A stretch of DNA of 64,000 nt from Sisyra terminalis. Lineage: Eukaryota; Arthropoda; Insecta; Neuroptera; Sisyridae. Within the stretch, counting starts at the first letter, position 1. Each line of letters starts with the position of its first letter. The notes under the pieces were generated by a model, which saw nothing but the letters and a program-made list of their open reading frames with translations, was not told where the DNA came from and ran no database searches. The stretch lies in contig OY292275.1 in the NCBI GenBank assembly GCA_958496175.1, positions 13,950,001 through 14,014,000 of the forward strand, in the 5' to 3' direction. The translations under genes were made by a program, and so were the position numbers. This document shows positions 11,484 to 23,148 of this stretch, in pieces.

Positions 11484-13130
11484 GGTTGACCGCCGCGATT
11501 TACGAAAGTTCGTAAACGATCGTTCTGTTTCGTACGTTTAAAACGTAATTAGTCCCTAAAATAAGCCTGGACTTCCGTTTTCCTTTTGCCATTTTCGTTG
11601 ATTCCCACCCCCCGTATCACTTGCCTACACATGTCTAGGAACGTCGAAAATTTCACGCCCTCTAGAATATTAAGTGCTCGTTTGAAATTAATTTACTGAC
11701 TACATTGTGCATCCTTTTCATTCTATTGTTTTTGGTGCTGTCTAGCATATGTTTGCTTGCACTCTTGGCATTGCATGGCAATTGTCTATGCGGTAAAAAT
11801 TAAAAAAAAAATGCGCTTTTAAAATATCGATCGTTTTTCGTTAATAAAAATCAAGCGATTGCAAATGTTTTCAACTGGCAAATAAAATCGCATTGTTCGT
11901 TTCAACGAGAAATGGAAATGGGGATAAAAAGGGATGATCGTCAAGTGAAAAGGGAAATGATGGGTATAACTTTATTTATCATAAGTGTTTCCATGGAATA
12001 AGCTGCGAAAATTCGTGTTTGCAAAACATAAAAAGTTTCATTAAAATTTTTCACAAAAAGAGACATGGATATTTTTAAATCTTATAATTCATATTTATAT
12101 CCCGTTTTTCATTCCCGAGATTTTCCCGGACGAATCACACGCTTTCGTCTATGTCACAATTTATTTCATATTCGCGACACGTATGAACGAAGGCAAAAAA
12201 TTTATTCATAATTTACGTCGTCGTGACATATTTCAACTAATTCGAACAGAAATATATTAAATTTTAAATGTTTTTTTTTTCTCGAGAAAATGTTTTTTGT
12301 ATTGATTTTCCGGTAGATTTCATCGTAGCTTTGCAACCATAAGCTAGAATTTGCCTCCTGTATTCGATGCAACTCATTCTCTGGACAACTCAGTTCGCAT
12401 AATGGGTTCAGCTTTAATTCCGAATGACAGCTGCAAATACCTTCAACATTCTGTTTCGTTCCAGAAATTGCATATTATATTCAAGAAACGTCATGTACGT
12501 GTAACTCTTCCATGATTAAATTATCTGCCAGACTCGGCAATCGCTAAATTCGTAAATAATTTGTCCCGTATCCCTTAAATACGACGATTTTCTATCCCAT
12601 CTTCCTCCACTTCAGTTCCAGCCAAACTACAAGTCAACTATTATTTCTATTTTTTTTTTTTAATTTTTATCCTTTTTTCTTATACGACGTTACGGAGCTT
12701 TTAAAAGCGCCTATAATTCGGATTTATACCGATAAAGTTTGTCGTAAAAATTGAAAATACTCGGGTGGCTTTTAAAAGCTCGCTTCCATTTCATGTCCCT
12801 TTAGCCGTTCATTTTGAACGATAGGTGCTAAATCGCTTATCTGTTTCTAGCTGTATAAGAATACACACAAATATAGATTGGAGAAAAACTTTATGTTGTA
12901 CCCCATAACTTCTTCAATTTATTGCTCCATTAACACCGGTGAAAATTTACTTTTGGCGAATCAGCATCGATGCAAAATGAAACGGGAAAATATTATACAA
13001 TTTTTTTTTGCAGTTGCGTCGCCAATTTTGCCTTTTTATTTTTATTGGAACGGAACCTTTCACAGCATTTTCCTATCAAATTGTCATATCTAACATTTGA
13101 ACGAAATGTTTGAATAAATTATCCACGGGT
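11479..13130. other. long island of balanced composition with paired palindromes
   Basis: Right after the TA tract, base composition becomes mixed, with frequent CG steps and no A/T homopolymer dominance, for about 1.6 kb. No coding frame is convincing. The 71-codon frame at 12878-13093 has no ATG and no family resemblance. The island holds two identical 12-bp palindromes, GCTTTTAAAAGC, at 12697-12708 and 12768-12779. I infer regulatory or structural non-coding DNA. Confidence 0.4.
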
Positions 13131-14587
13131 AACGTCATTTGAAAATCAAACGCGTAAAATAGTTGAGCTTATAAAAAGCAGTTATTGACGCAGCTTCTTG
13201 CACGTTAATTCGTATGACAGACACATTGCTAAAAGAATAAAAGTCTCTTTTCGTAAAATCGAAATGTCTATTTATTCTCCATAAATTCAATTTTTCATAT
13301 TCTTCTACAAATGAAATAAAAGGCGATATGAAATAAAGAGAAATATGGGATGGTATGCTAAAATAATATAGCAAAGAAACATGCATAGTGCCCATCCAAA
13401 AAATGATTGGGTATTAGGGTGTCCGTTATTTCCCAAATTGTTTTTTTTACAGCGATCGCTCCCTGAATTTTTAGTTTAAGATATAAAAAAAATATCAAAT
13501 ACAATTAAGCTTTTAATTTCGTGATTAAACCGTGCCGGAATCATATTGCTTTTACCATTTAAATAACATGAGATTATTTGACTTTTTACTTTGATTTTTT
13601 TTTCTCAGAAACAAATGTATGAAAAGATTTTAGGTTAAATTATTCAGACGTAAAATTTAACGCTCTACAAAAAATGTCTCCTATAAATTTTCGATTAAAT
13701 CACTTCATTAAAAGTTATTCAACATTTAACTTTTTAACGACAAATCAATCGACCATAGGCTCAATAAAAATGATGTTGACTACAAGTTCTAAGAAATTTC
13801 TCATAGATAGCGGCAGGTGAAATGGTAAAAATTCGATTAATAATTGAACTTTTGTCGATAGTCTCATTAATTAGTATGAAATTCACTTCGTAGGTACAAA
13901 ATATTGATTAAAGTACGAAAATTTATCCTGGATAAATTGAATTTCACGACTATAGCGAATTCGGATCTTATATCACCGGTTTTAATTGTCAAAAAATGAT
14001 TTTTTTTTGTTTAATTTTCAGTTCAAGCCATAAAATTAACACAAATAATCACTTGCGCTCTAATGATTATCTCTGTTTAATATTAGATTGATGTAAAAAA
14101 AATAAATGAATCAAAAATTAAAATAAAACTGGGTCTCCATCGAATAGCAAACATTAGAATTTTATAAATCAAAATAAGGAAAATTGAACCGCAATTGTAA
14201 CCTCTTCGAAAATAATTACGTTTTTTAACTCATTTACGAATAAGAATTAAGATTTCTGGCCAATAAAGACATTACATGGTCTAGAAGTTCATAATAAAAT
14301 ATAATGTTTCAAATTTTGCTACGTTACTTTCATTGAGTTCCAGAAATAGAATACCAAAAATTTTTGTTAAGAAATTAAATTTTGAACTAATTTTTCTTAC
14401 AAAGAGTATCATAATTATTTTTTTTGCACTTTTAGCATTTAAATTATAGAATAGTGTTAACCTGGGTTCATTCAAGCTAGTGAGTGAGTTTTGCGACTTC
14501 GGCGGGTTCATAATGGTTTTGTTCACTTTGTTCACCAATGTGTAAAAAGTTAAAAATTTGAAATTTAATATATTGAATGAATAATAC
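13131..14587. other. A+T-rich non-coding DNA, nothing firm
   Basis: The open frames here (86 codons at 13135-13395 and 102 codons at 14281-14589, both minus) are Phe/Lys/Asn-rich and match nothing. A GGGTGTCCGTTATTTCCC string near 13419 resembles a transposon end, but no partner end was found. Confidence 0.5.
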
Positions 14588-14745
14588 ATGAATTTGGAAG
14601 ACCAAACAAACTAGCAGTAATTTATATTATTTATTCCAACTTGCATTGTTTCGTCGGTGTGATTCCAACTTCATCAGGCAACCTTGTAATATTTACCACA
14701 TCCTGATTTATCCTTTATATTACATATCGATTTAGACCTGAAAGA
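14588..14745 (-). mobile_element. hairpin-family A element, collapsed copy
   Basis: It shares with 50521-50610 (opposite orientation) the segments GAAGACCAAA, the AATAAAT stretch and the core TTTCGTCGGTGTGATTCCAA, then CTTCATCAGGCAACCTTGT. It also ends with ATCGATTTAGACCTGAAA as the 50.6-kb copy does. On the minus strand the core reads CTGATGAAG, stem GTTGG, loop AATCACA, stem CCGAC, GAAAC. The second hairpin arm is absent here, as if lost by internal deletion. Confidence 0.6.
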
Positions 14746-15413
14746 ATGGAAATTTGAAATTGAAGAAATCAAATTTAATTTTTAAACATCTGAAAATGTT
14801 GGTGAATATGAAACTTGTGGGGGTCAGTACCACCAATAATATTTAGAACCACTGCTATAGAATTTTCCAAACTCATATTTTACTAACAATTCCTGGAGTT
14901 AAGGATTCTGAAGAACACAGTTTGAAGGCTACTAGTTCATTAAAATTTGATAATATCCTTCTAGAGTTTATATTAAATGTGAGGAATAGAAAGACATAAC
15001 AAGTATTGGGTAGTTTCCCTTATTTTGGAGTAATTAACCAATCCTTATTTGAAATAAGCAATAATTGTCATGCGGAAATTGATTCTAAGTTTGGATCTTT
15101 TGTATAAAATTAGTTTTTCTTGATACTCAATGGATACTCTTAACACTTTTAAGGAATATTATCATGTTAAGGATATAATATTTTGGGTTTGGATATGAAT
15201 ACAGATATATAAGATTAATAATATGATATCTGTTCAGTAACGATTACTAAAGTAAAATAATTTCTTACTACCCGGTAATTTCTGATATGGATAAATATTT
15301 TCTTTGGATTTTTTTTAAAAGTTTAACTGCAAGACTATTAATGGATTTAGAGTCATTTCAATTTGGAATTCTAAGAGAAAAATACAAATAACTGTAATAA
15401 AAGATTTATTTTT
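14746..15413. other. A+T-rich non-coding DNA, nothing recognised
   Basis: No repeat partner or coding signal was noticed in this interval. Confidence 0.5.
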
Positions 15414-16030
15414 ATGTCCATAAAGTTAACATTACGATGTTGGTATTTAGAAAAAATACTACGAAATATTTTGGTCTTTTTTTATCGTTCGAAAGTTCCG
15501 GAACAAAAGTGCTCCATTTGGATCATTTTTCAGATATTACATTTCCCATTAGATTTTTTACCACTATTTGGTGCTTTTTTGTCGTTCATGTATTCTTAAA
15601 GAGACAATTTTATCGTTTGCATACTTTTCCGGGAAACGCCATTTAAAAAAAAGCTTTCTTTGGACATTTCTCTAATATTGAAGCTTTAAAACTTATGAAA
15701 GCAAGCGACGAATTTTATTTAGGCGAGTGGCTAAATTATTTATTTCAGAACTTTTGAGCAACAAAAAAGCACCAACCAATGGTGAAAAAAGTTTTGGAAA
15801 ATTCACTATCTGTAAAAGTGACCCAAATCGAGCTTTTTCTTTAAACAGTGTTTTTCGAGAAAATATGCAAGTTTTTTTCTTCAATGAATGACTTAACATT
15901 TTTTCGAAATTTTAATATGAGGAGAAAATCTCTAAACATCAAGCTAGAACTACATGGATTTTCCTGAAAAATATGTGAACGATTATTTTTTTTCCAGAAC
16001 TCTAGAACGACAAAAAAAAATACCAAAATA
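15414..16030. repeat. cluster of diverged repeat units in both orientations
   Basis: The motif GGTGCTTTTTTGTCGTTC, followed by TTCTTAAAGAGACAATTTTA, occurs near 15570 on the plus strand. Diverged versions lie on the minus strand near 15740-15775 (TTGGTGCTTTTTTGTTGCTC) and near 15985-16025 (TTTTTTTTGTCGTTCTAGAG, then TTCTGG). The preceding part, TTTGGATCATTTTTCAGATA near 15518, has a minus-strand partner near 15810-15830. A further plus-strand version, TTTATCGTTCGAAAGTTCC, lies near 15481. The result is an array of roughly 100-160-bp units, some inverted. The overlapping 60-70-codon open frames on both strands follow from this shared sequence and are not genes. Confidence 0.55.
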
Positions 16031-18500
16031 TTTCCTAGTTATTTTTTTCAATTTCCAAAAGTATAGTGGTAACTTGGTGGACGTTTTATTTTCACTGATT
16101 TAGATTTTGGGATCTTCTTTTATACAAAATCATTCAAAAATTGTATATCAGATTGGGTTAATGTTTCGGATAGATTATTATTTTGGGTATCCGATAATTT
16201 TAGTTGTGGTTTCGAACTTCCATTACACCCCTGAAACTTTCAATAAACTGTTGTTATTGTTACTAGACTATTGCTACGATAGTTAAATATTATTTGAAAT
16301 ATCCACAATGAATATTTAAGGAAATTGAATCATATTGTTTTTTTTTTATTAGACCCATTTTTGAGTCTTAAAACGTTAGCTCCAACCCTTTGTTTATATA
16401 ATTTTTTTTTCGTTGATACATATTTTTTGAGACTGTAAAAGCAACTGCCATAATATTCCAAATTTTCTTCAACCACTGTTGATGTTTCATGATTTGGATC
16501 TTTCCTAAGCCAAGCGTGATTACAGAACATTGTTGTTTAATTCCGAATTAAATTCCGTATATTTGATAAAAACTATAGTTTCATTTCTATTGATAATGTA
16601 TATTATTGATCTTTTTAATACTTTTAAGTATCGACAGACAAAGTACAAAGCATTTTAGACCTTAGAAACTTACAACTAAAATGAAATGATATGAAGTTTA
16701 ATAAATCGGATGGTAATTCAATAAAAATTATAAACTACTTCAAGTAGTATTAAAAGCAAAATATCAGAAAGTTTAAATTAGTTTAACTAATTAATTTATT
16801 GAAATTTTCAAATCATATTACCTCATGCAGATCGAAATAAAAACTCTACGTTAGTGGTAGCGAAGCTTTCAAAGCTCTTAGAGAGTACCAACCATTATAA
16901 ATTCAAACAATATCCCACCTTATAAATTCAACTTTACGCTAGAAATACGAATACAAAGTGTATGCCTCAATTTCAATTTAAATATGGAATTCTGTCTTGC
17001 AATGAATCCGACATCTACTTGACCGCAGTTTTTTGTTTTTACTTTGATTGACATTCATTTGTTTCACTAAACCTTTCCACTTTCGGGTTTTGTTCTTGTT
17101 CTAATTTTGTATGGAGATTAAAAGCTTTAATTAATCGAAAATATTAATTCAGCTAATTAAATTCTGGCGTTAATTTATGATGTTAACTAGTTTATAAACA
17201 ACTACTTTGTGCTATAGAGGCATTAGTTTTCAAACTGACTTAAAGTTTAATTACTCTGAAATTTTAATTTTGTTCACTAAAAGGATTTGCCGACTATTCA
17301 TTTTATACCTTTAATGAATTATTATTGGCGGTGTGGGACGGTGATTTATTCGAAAAAGCAACCACCATCTCAATAGTAATAGTCCAAAAATTGACAAACA
17401 TTACCGAATTGGAACCCTTGGAAATTTTATATAATATAAAATTAGCAACTATTTAAGCTTTCACACGAAAACGCAATTAATTTTTGTCATAATTTTCAAC
17501 ATTATTTAAAGGTTTTTCACCACGTTGGGACTATAAATAGTTTTAAACGTAAACTTAAGCATTAACTTGGGTGTCAAAATTTACACATATCGAATGAAAA
17601 ATTGATAGAACTTTTTCATTGAAAGGAACCTCCTGGTAGGCAATTATAAATCACCGTTATTAATGAAAAAATACTTTTATACAACGAATGTCCATTTAAT
17701 TGAGTTTTATTGTAATTTCAACAATCTTGTGGCTTTTATTAATATGGAAGGTAGTTACTTTGTTCCTTGTATGTCTTTGGCAACATTTAATATTGGGTAT
17801 GTTGTGGTTTGATAATTGCTAATACTATTAGTAATTTATTACTTAGTTGGTATTATTAGATATCGATTTGTAAAAAAAGACAATGAAAATAGATTTATTA
17901 TAATGCAAGTAATAAACGATAATAAGGGCTTTATCTTGTCATAAAATATAATTATCATATCTTCTTTTTTAATCTGAGTAAAAAAAATTAAAAATCTATT
18001 TCCAAGGTATAAATAATTTAAAGGGATATAACTCATACGACTCATACGACGTATTCAAGTTCTACAAATTCCTTTTCATCACATTTCGTTTCGTAAATTT
18101 ATTCCTTTTACGATCCCATAGAATTTGAACGTTTTCACCACTATTCATATACTTCCATTAATATAACTCATTTTACAAAACGGGCAAATTATCTGTTTTA
18201 GAACGAACGAACTGCCTTTTGCGCCAGATTGATTTTATTCGATTAAAGTTTGAGATTTAATGTTAAATGAATTCCGATTTCCGATAAATTCGTTCGTCTC
18301 ACAAATAGGGTAACGGGTGCAAGAAAGACAGAGTGAACAGTGCTATAGATTATCTTCGTTACGTGAAATGAGTATCTGTGTCGCGTTAATAATTTATGAT
18401 TTTAAGCCCACCAAGCTTTTCGATCAAAGCTTTAAGTATAAATGATATTGTTTGGTATTTACGAAAGCCAATTTCGTGTAGAACTGTACAGTATTTGAGA
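16031..18500. other. non-coding DNA, mostly A+T-rich
   Basis: No paired termini or tandem arrays were seen. From about 18050 to 18450 the composition is more mixed and could be a small island. Open frames of up to 68 codons (16330-16530 and 17839-18045, minus) resemble nothing known. Confidence 0.5.
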
Positions 18501-18739
18501 CAGTGGCGGCTCGGGACAATTTTTTTTAATGTACTGCAGTAAATATTACGATCGTATTAAAGTTATTAATAAGCCCATTAAATATCGTAACTTAGGTATT
18601 AAGTTGAAAAAAAATAAAGTTTAATTCAATATTTAACTAGTTTTGGTGCCATATCAACCAAAAGAAATCAATACTTAAACACATTCATATAAGTATACAG
18701 ACAATAAAGTTAGAAACTATAGTAATTTTTGAGACTAAC

Positions 18740-18835
18740 CTTTATCCAGATCTTCTTTCGGACACATTGATGGTTTAAAGGAAAAAAACCTGTTCTCTGC
18801 CCAAATGCTTCCCATGTTAAATTTTGTTTTTCGTT
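18740..18835 (-). other. possible exon-like open segment inside the large element
   Basis: On the minus strand a 96-base segment is bounded by TTTTATTTTGCAG as a good 3' splice site and AAAG followed by GTTAGTC as a good 5' splice site. Two of its three frames are open throughout. One reads WEAFGQRTGF and the other MGSIWAENRFFSFKPSMCPK. The segment is less A+T-rich than its surroundings. It could be an internal exon of the element's transposase or a chance arrangement. I recognise no domain. Confidence 0.2.
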
Positions 18836-18958
18836 CTGCAAAATAAAACATATTCTTAGACTCTCAAATAAATTTCCAAATTGTGTAATTCAGTAATAAA
18901 AATAACAAAGAAATTTGAAATCATGAAGTCAATTTGTACTATATTATCTACATATATA

Positions 18959-19140
18959 TCTACATATATAAATTCATGTTAGTTAGACTGTTTATAACAG
19001 AAGAATGGCTGGATTGATTTTCATGATCTATGATTTGTTGGATTCGTCTACGCATAGATTAACAGAATAACTATTAGAATATCAGAAAAATTATGAATAA
19101 AATGCGTTTTTTAATAAATAAGGTTTGACATATTCCGCAA
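18959..19140 (+). mobile_element. Helitron-like 5' end (fragment)
   Basis: TCTACATATATAAATTCATG starts the segment, followed by TTAGTTAGACTGTTTATAAC and then GAAGAATGGCTGGATTGATT. This order (TCTAYATATATAAA, ATG-rich lead, TTTATAAC, and a GGCTGGAYYGATTT block) is the one I associate with 5' ends of insect Helitron-type elements. No matching CTRR 3' end with hairpin was identified downstream, so the right boundary is arbitrary. Confidence 0.4.
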
Positions 19141-19798
19141 TTGTTTGCTAACATCACGCATAATTATACATTATGTGTAAACAGTGATGCCTGTGGTTTG
19201 GAAAAAAGCATAGCAATCGTTAGAATTTGACTTTTTTATTAATTTTTTTTTATTGAATTTAAGAGTAAAATTTATAATTTAATTAATATTTTGTGTAAGT
19301 GCTATTAATAAATCTTATTGTGGTAGCATTATTTTGTACAATACCGCGACCTAAAAAATCTAATGTTTCCATTACGTTGATAAAATAAAACCAATCTTCG
19401 TAAAATTTTTCGTGCAGATATTTATAGAACTATGGTTGAAATGGTGATAGGATTTGAAAAACATTTTATTTATAGTTAGTAAATGTATAAAAGGTGTAAA
19501 ATGTAGTGAAAGGTTAGAAATTATTTTTAAAATGAGAAGCAGTACCAAACACTATGGGAAAGTCAAAATCACCAAAACTATTATGGGTGCCAGGTCACAA
19601 AGAAGGTCACTAGAGGGTCGACAAATTAATTAAAAAGGAACATGTATAAACCTTCATTCGCCATTAAGAATTTAGAAAAAAAGATCAATATACATACAAA
19701 GAAATGAAGAGTATACCAAAAGAAGAGAAACTAATTCATCATACAAGTCCTAATACATTACATATCGTATGATGGCTAAAAAGCTGTGGTTTACTCCA

Positions 19799-20242
19799 AC
19801 CTATAGCAGGGATTCCCAATATTTTTAAAGTACCGTACCTGTAACTTGTAAGCGATTCGATAGTGTGCCGGTAGACCAAAAATTTTGAAGAGGGGAATAA
19901 AACGCAATGGAAAACTTTTGCAATAAAGACAAGTAACTAATTTTTATTGCTAAACATATACAACAAATATTATAATCACTTTAAAATATATGTAATTAGT
20001 GAGAAGGTTGAACCTGTTTATTATTAACTAAATAAGTAATATCGGGGTCAATGTTTGTAAGTTTAAGGCGAAGATTCAATTCGATGTCCAGCAAAGCTCT
20101 ATATTTCGTTTTCAACGCAACGGTTAGTGCGTAAAATAAATCAATACCGATTTTAATAGACTTTTGTTTTAAACTGTAAAATCAATCGCATACCGGTAGA
20201 CATTGGTACACGTAGCCAAGGTTGGGAACCATTGACCTATAG
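19799..20242. mobile_element. hAT MITE with perfect 8-bp target duplication
   Basis: The element itself spans 19807-20234 (428 bp). It begins CAGGGATTCCCAATATTT and its other end, on the opposite strand, begins CAATGGTTCCCAACCTTG, an imperfect terminal inverted repeat. It is flanked by identical ACCTATAG octamers at 19799-19806 and 20235-20242, the duplication length produced by hAT transposases. CAGGG/CAATGG-TTCCCAA ends are typical of hAT MITEs. There is no coding capacity, so an autonomous partner must have moved it. The exact duplication suggests it is among the better preserved insertions here. Confidence 0.9.
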
Positions 20243-20705
20243 CATAGCAAGGATAAAAATAATAATAAATATCATTGTATCACATTCAAAAAGCTTCACT
20301 GTATTAATGCAGAAAAGTGAGCCACCTTAACCATGTACTGAAGTGTCAAATGATAAAAAAGACGAACAAATGTTCTGCTTAAAAAAGTACCGAAGATAAT
20401 GGGAACATTCCCAGTAACCATCCAATTCCTGACTAATAGTGACCTTAGAAATAAATTGACCAAAGGAATAATACAAATTGGAGGGATTCAAATAACCAAA
20501 ATTAAAAATGTGCTTCGGAAAATCGAAGCCTTTTTCTAACTCATGAATAAATGAGATTTAACAAATTTTTGAAGACATATGGATTATAACGGTTTTAATA
20601 TGATCTATGTTCTTCTAGGTATGAATCTAAGCGTGTAAAATAATTCGTTTTTTTTAAATATGTCTCAATGTTTAATAATCAAGCATTAGTTTGTAAATTT
20701 AATTA

Positions 20706-21616
20706 TAATGGTTGTTTCAATAAGAGCGCAAGATTACAGAGTTCAATAAAACATGGTTTTCTGCAGCAAAGAATTAAACTATTAATTGGTTTCAAAAAGA
20801 TATATTTGCGAATTATGTATGAAACAAAAATTTTTTAAATGGCCGCCACGGCTTTGCCGGCATTTGCATATCCTTTTGACGAAATTTTCAATAACATTAT
20901 TGAATACATGTAGTGGTATTTCTTTGATATAGCGTCTAATTTCGGCTTTTAATGCTTCGATAGTTGCAGGCTTATAGGTATAAACCTTCAACTTCAGATA
21001 ATTCCACAGCCAAAAATCTAAAGGCGTTAAATCGCAAGAGCGTAGAAGCCAATTCTGATCACCAAATCGGAAATGACACGACTAGGAGCCAACTGTTGCA
21101 AGATCGTCAATGTTTCACAGGCGATATGGTATGTGGCACCGTCCTGCTAAAACCACATGTCAAGATCAATAGCTTCAAAATGAAGCACAAAAAACTGTTA
21201 TCATATCACGATAACGTTCGCTATTCACCGTTCCTGCATTACCTTCTTCGTTTTCGAAAAAAAATGATCCAATTATTCCTCCTGACCATTAAGCACACCA
21301 TACAGTGACCCGTTAGGGATGTATTGCTTTCTGATGAATCATTAGTTTTCTAAGCCCAAAATGCGACAGTTTTGCCTATTCAAGAAACCATCGAGGTAAA
21401 AATGGCCTCATTACTGAAAATTATTTTGTTTGCAAAATCAGCAGGTTGCTCAAGAATCCAATTGGTGAATTCTCTTCGCTGTTTATGGTCTACTATTTCG
21501 TGTTTACTAACTCTCATCTGTTAACTTTCGATTTTTTACGTCATAATCATGGGACATTATGACTGGTATACATGGCGCGCAATTCAAATCTTGCGCCCTT
21601 ATTGAAACAACCTTTA
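20706..21616 (-). mobile_element. IS630/Tc1/mariner-superfamily transposon, dead
   Basis: The element spans 20708-21614 (907 bp) and is flanked by TA dinucleotides at both ends, the superfamily's target duplication. Its inverted termini GGTTGTTTCAATAAGAGCGC (left) and the opposite-strand GGTTGTTTCAATAAGGGCGC (right) differ at one position, and the match runs 26 bp through AAGATT. The interior holds a transposase remnant on the minus strand. At 907 bp it is shorter than usual full elements (about 1.3 kb), so the N-terminal DNA-binding part has been deleted. It sits inside the 18.5-21.9 kb element. Confidence 0.93.
20782..21530 (-). pseudogene. broken IS630/Tc1-type transposase (catalytic domain remnant)
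   Basis: Minus-strand fragments follow the order of the DDE catalytic domain. First comes REFTNWILEQPADFANKIIF with SNEAIF, then pieces around ERYRDMI, then QDGATYHIA, then NWLLRSCDLTPLDFWLW, and finally LKLKVYTYKPATIEALK with the C-terminal ENFVKRICKCRQSRGGHL. In the family the first catalytic Asp lies in F-S-D-E-A; here it is Asn. The second Asp (QDGAT) and the third-block Asp (DLTPLDF) remain. Several in-frame stops and at least two frameshifts separate the pieces, so no active enzyme can be made. The intact C-terminal piece is the 69-codon frame at 20782-20991. The DNA-binding N-terminus is absent. Confidence 0.85.
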
Positions 21617-21939
21617 CCTATTCATATTGGTAATTAAAAATACGGCAGTATTACTGATATCAATTAATTTTCGCGATTCAATGTTAGGTGGAACGAAGTT
21701 CACCGAATTCTCTAGTAAGACATGTACATAAAACAATATATAATGTAGGCTTATCAGAAGTTCAAGTTTTTGGTAGATTTATATAAAGAATGGTACCTGG
21801 TAGTTTGACACGTGAAAATGTTGGCATCCTCTGTCAAATAAATTAAATTATGTAGTATTGGTAAAAATAAGATTAATTATTCATTTTCGATTTCAGTACA
21901 ATGGTTGTCTTTCTTGCAACCATTGACAAGCCGCCACTG

Positions 21940-22079
21940 CGTTTAACGTAAAATGACGGATAAGTATTAAATATTTTAAAAGAAAACATTTTAGTAGAAT
22001 ATATCGTTTGATTCCACCCATATTGTTCAAAGGGATAAAAAGTTGTGCGTTCATATTTTATCGAGCGAGGTTTCTTGTC
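21940..22079. other. short spacer, nothing recognised
   Basis: A+T-rich DNA between the nested block and the next island. Confidence 0.4.
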
Positions 22080-22822
22080 GTTAAATTTCTGTCGAAGACA
22101 TCGATGACTACAACGAATGAACGGGAAAAACGGGAAAAACGGGAGTAGGAAACGTTGGCGCTATTGATGCTTGACAAATGTAAAAGAAAAAGACGAGATA
22201 AAGTTTTTCGATCGTTGGTTCAATCAATCTTGCACCGTATGGAGCGCATCATCGTAACATCACTTTCGAAGAGTGTCATTTTCCCTGCGGACGACGTGCC
22301 CGTGTCGATGACAAGGTTTCACAGGATCGAATCCGATTACAATCAAATTCACCCCACATCAACCCCACACCCCCAATTGTCACACATACTCAACACAGCC
22401 GTATCTTGCGCGGCGGCGGCTTCCACTTCAGTCTTTGCCATGTGGAAAAAAAAAATATAGTTGTGCCCACGGAAAAATGGAAAGTTTCTCTTTTAAATGC
22501 TCTTGCTCACAAAGATTTATTCGAATTCGAACTTTGTGCTTTTCATTTTTTTCTTTTATTTTCAATTTGAAATGTGCAAAAATATATGGATAAAAAACGA
22601 GTTGATTTTACATTTCTTTTATTTCCCAAGTTAAAACACTTGCCAATTCCGTTTTCCATTTCGTTCTCTCTATCAATTTGTCTATTCACTTTCTTACTTT
22701 TTCCCTTGACGCTGTTTTTTTTCCTCAACGACATGTCAAAGAAATTTGAATGAAAATAGAAAAGCAGCTTACGTTTGTTCTTTTTACCTTAAACCAGTTT
22801 GACTATAACGATATATATCGTT
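22080..22822. other. island of balanced composition with short tandem repeat and palindrome
   Basis: Mixed-composition sequence containing three tandem GGGAAAAAC-like units at about 22122-22148 and a GCGGCGGCGGC tract near 22409. A 16-bp palindrome AACGATATATATCGTT lies at 22807-22822. The 101-codon plus frame at 22155-22460 begins in a weak context, is rich in Ser, His and Pro, and shows no domain, so I do not call it a gene. The interval is a candidate regulatory element. Confidence 0.35.
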
Positions 22823-23148
22823 TTCACAAAATTTTCGTTACAAAAGCAATGAGGAATAAATAGATGTAAAACAAAAATTTATAAAGAAGCTTGTGTTTTG
22901 TTAAAAACTACTAAGAAGTTATACCTTAGCCTGTTTTCTGATACTTAGTTTAACTGATACTGTTTTTCTGATACTTTCAAAACTTAGTTTAACTAAATTT
23001 AGGTACCTGATGCTAAATCCAAAAACAATAAATTAAAAATTATTAACTTCATATCCATAGCAAAATGATCTTCCCGAATGTTGTACTCCCCAAAAAAAAA
23101 AACTTTTCAAAGAATCATTGTTGGTATTCTTATCCATGGTTTTATTAT

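Larger units (their letters stand above)
18501..21939. mobile_element. large CAGTGGCGGCT-ended DNA element, host of nested insertions
   Basis: The left end is CAGTGGCGGCTCGGGACAA and the right end, on the opposite strand, is CAGTGGCGGCTTGTCAATGG. This gives an 11-bp perfect terminal inverted repeat 3.4 kb apart. The end sequence is hAT-like. The immediate flanks (ATTTGAGA and CGTTTAAC) do not match, so a target duplication is not preserved or the pairing is accidental. Three further transposon signals lie inside: a Helitron-like start at 18959, a hAT MITE at 19807-20234 and an IS630/Tc1-type element at 20708-21614. Without those inserts the element would be about 2 kb or less. No intact transposase was found. 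Confidence 0.5.

Noticed and set aside
11356..11541. Tyr-Ile repeat protein
   Set aside because: It is simply the translation of the (TA)42 microsatellite.
13415..13440. Possible transposon end TAGGGTGTCCGTTATTTCCC
   Set aside because: It looks like a terminal sequence, but no inverted partner or target duplication was found nearby.
16330..16530. 66-codon minus-strand frame beginning MFCNHAWLRKDPNHETS
   Set aside because: No similarity to a known domain, and it decays into Lys/Asn-rich low complexity.
18501..21939. 8-bp target duplication for the outer element
   Set aside because: Flanks ATTTGAGA and CGTTTAAC do not match at any sensible offset.
22155..22460. 101-codon open frame
   Set aside because: Biased Ser/His/Pro composition, no recognisable family and no exon boundaries with continuing frame.
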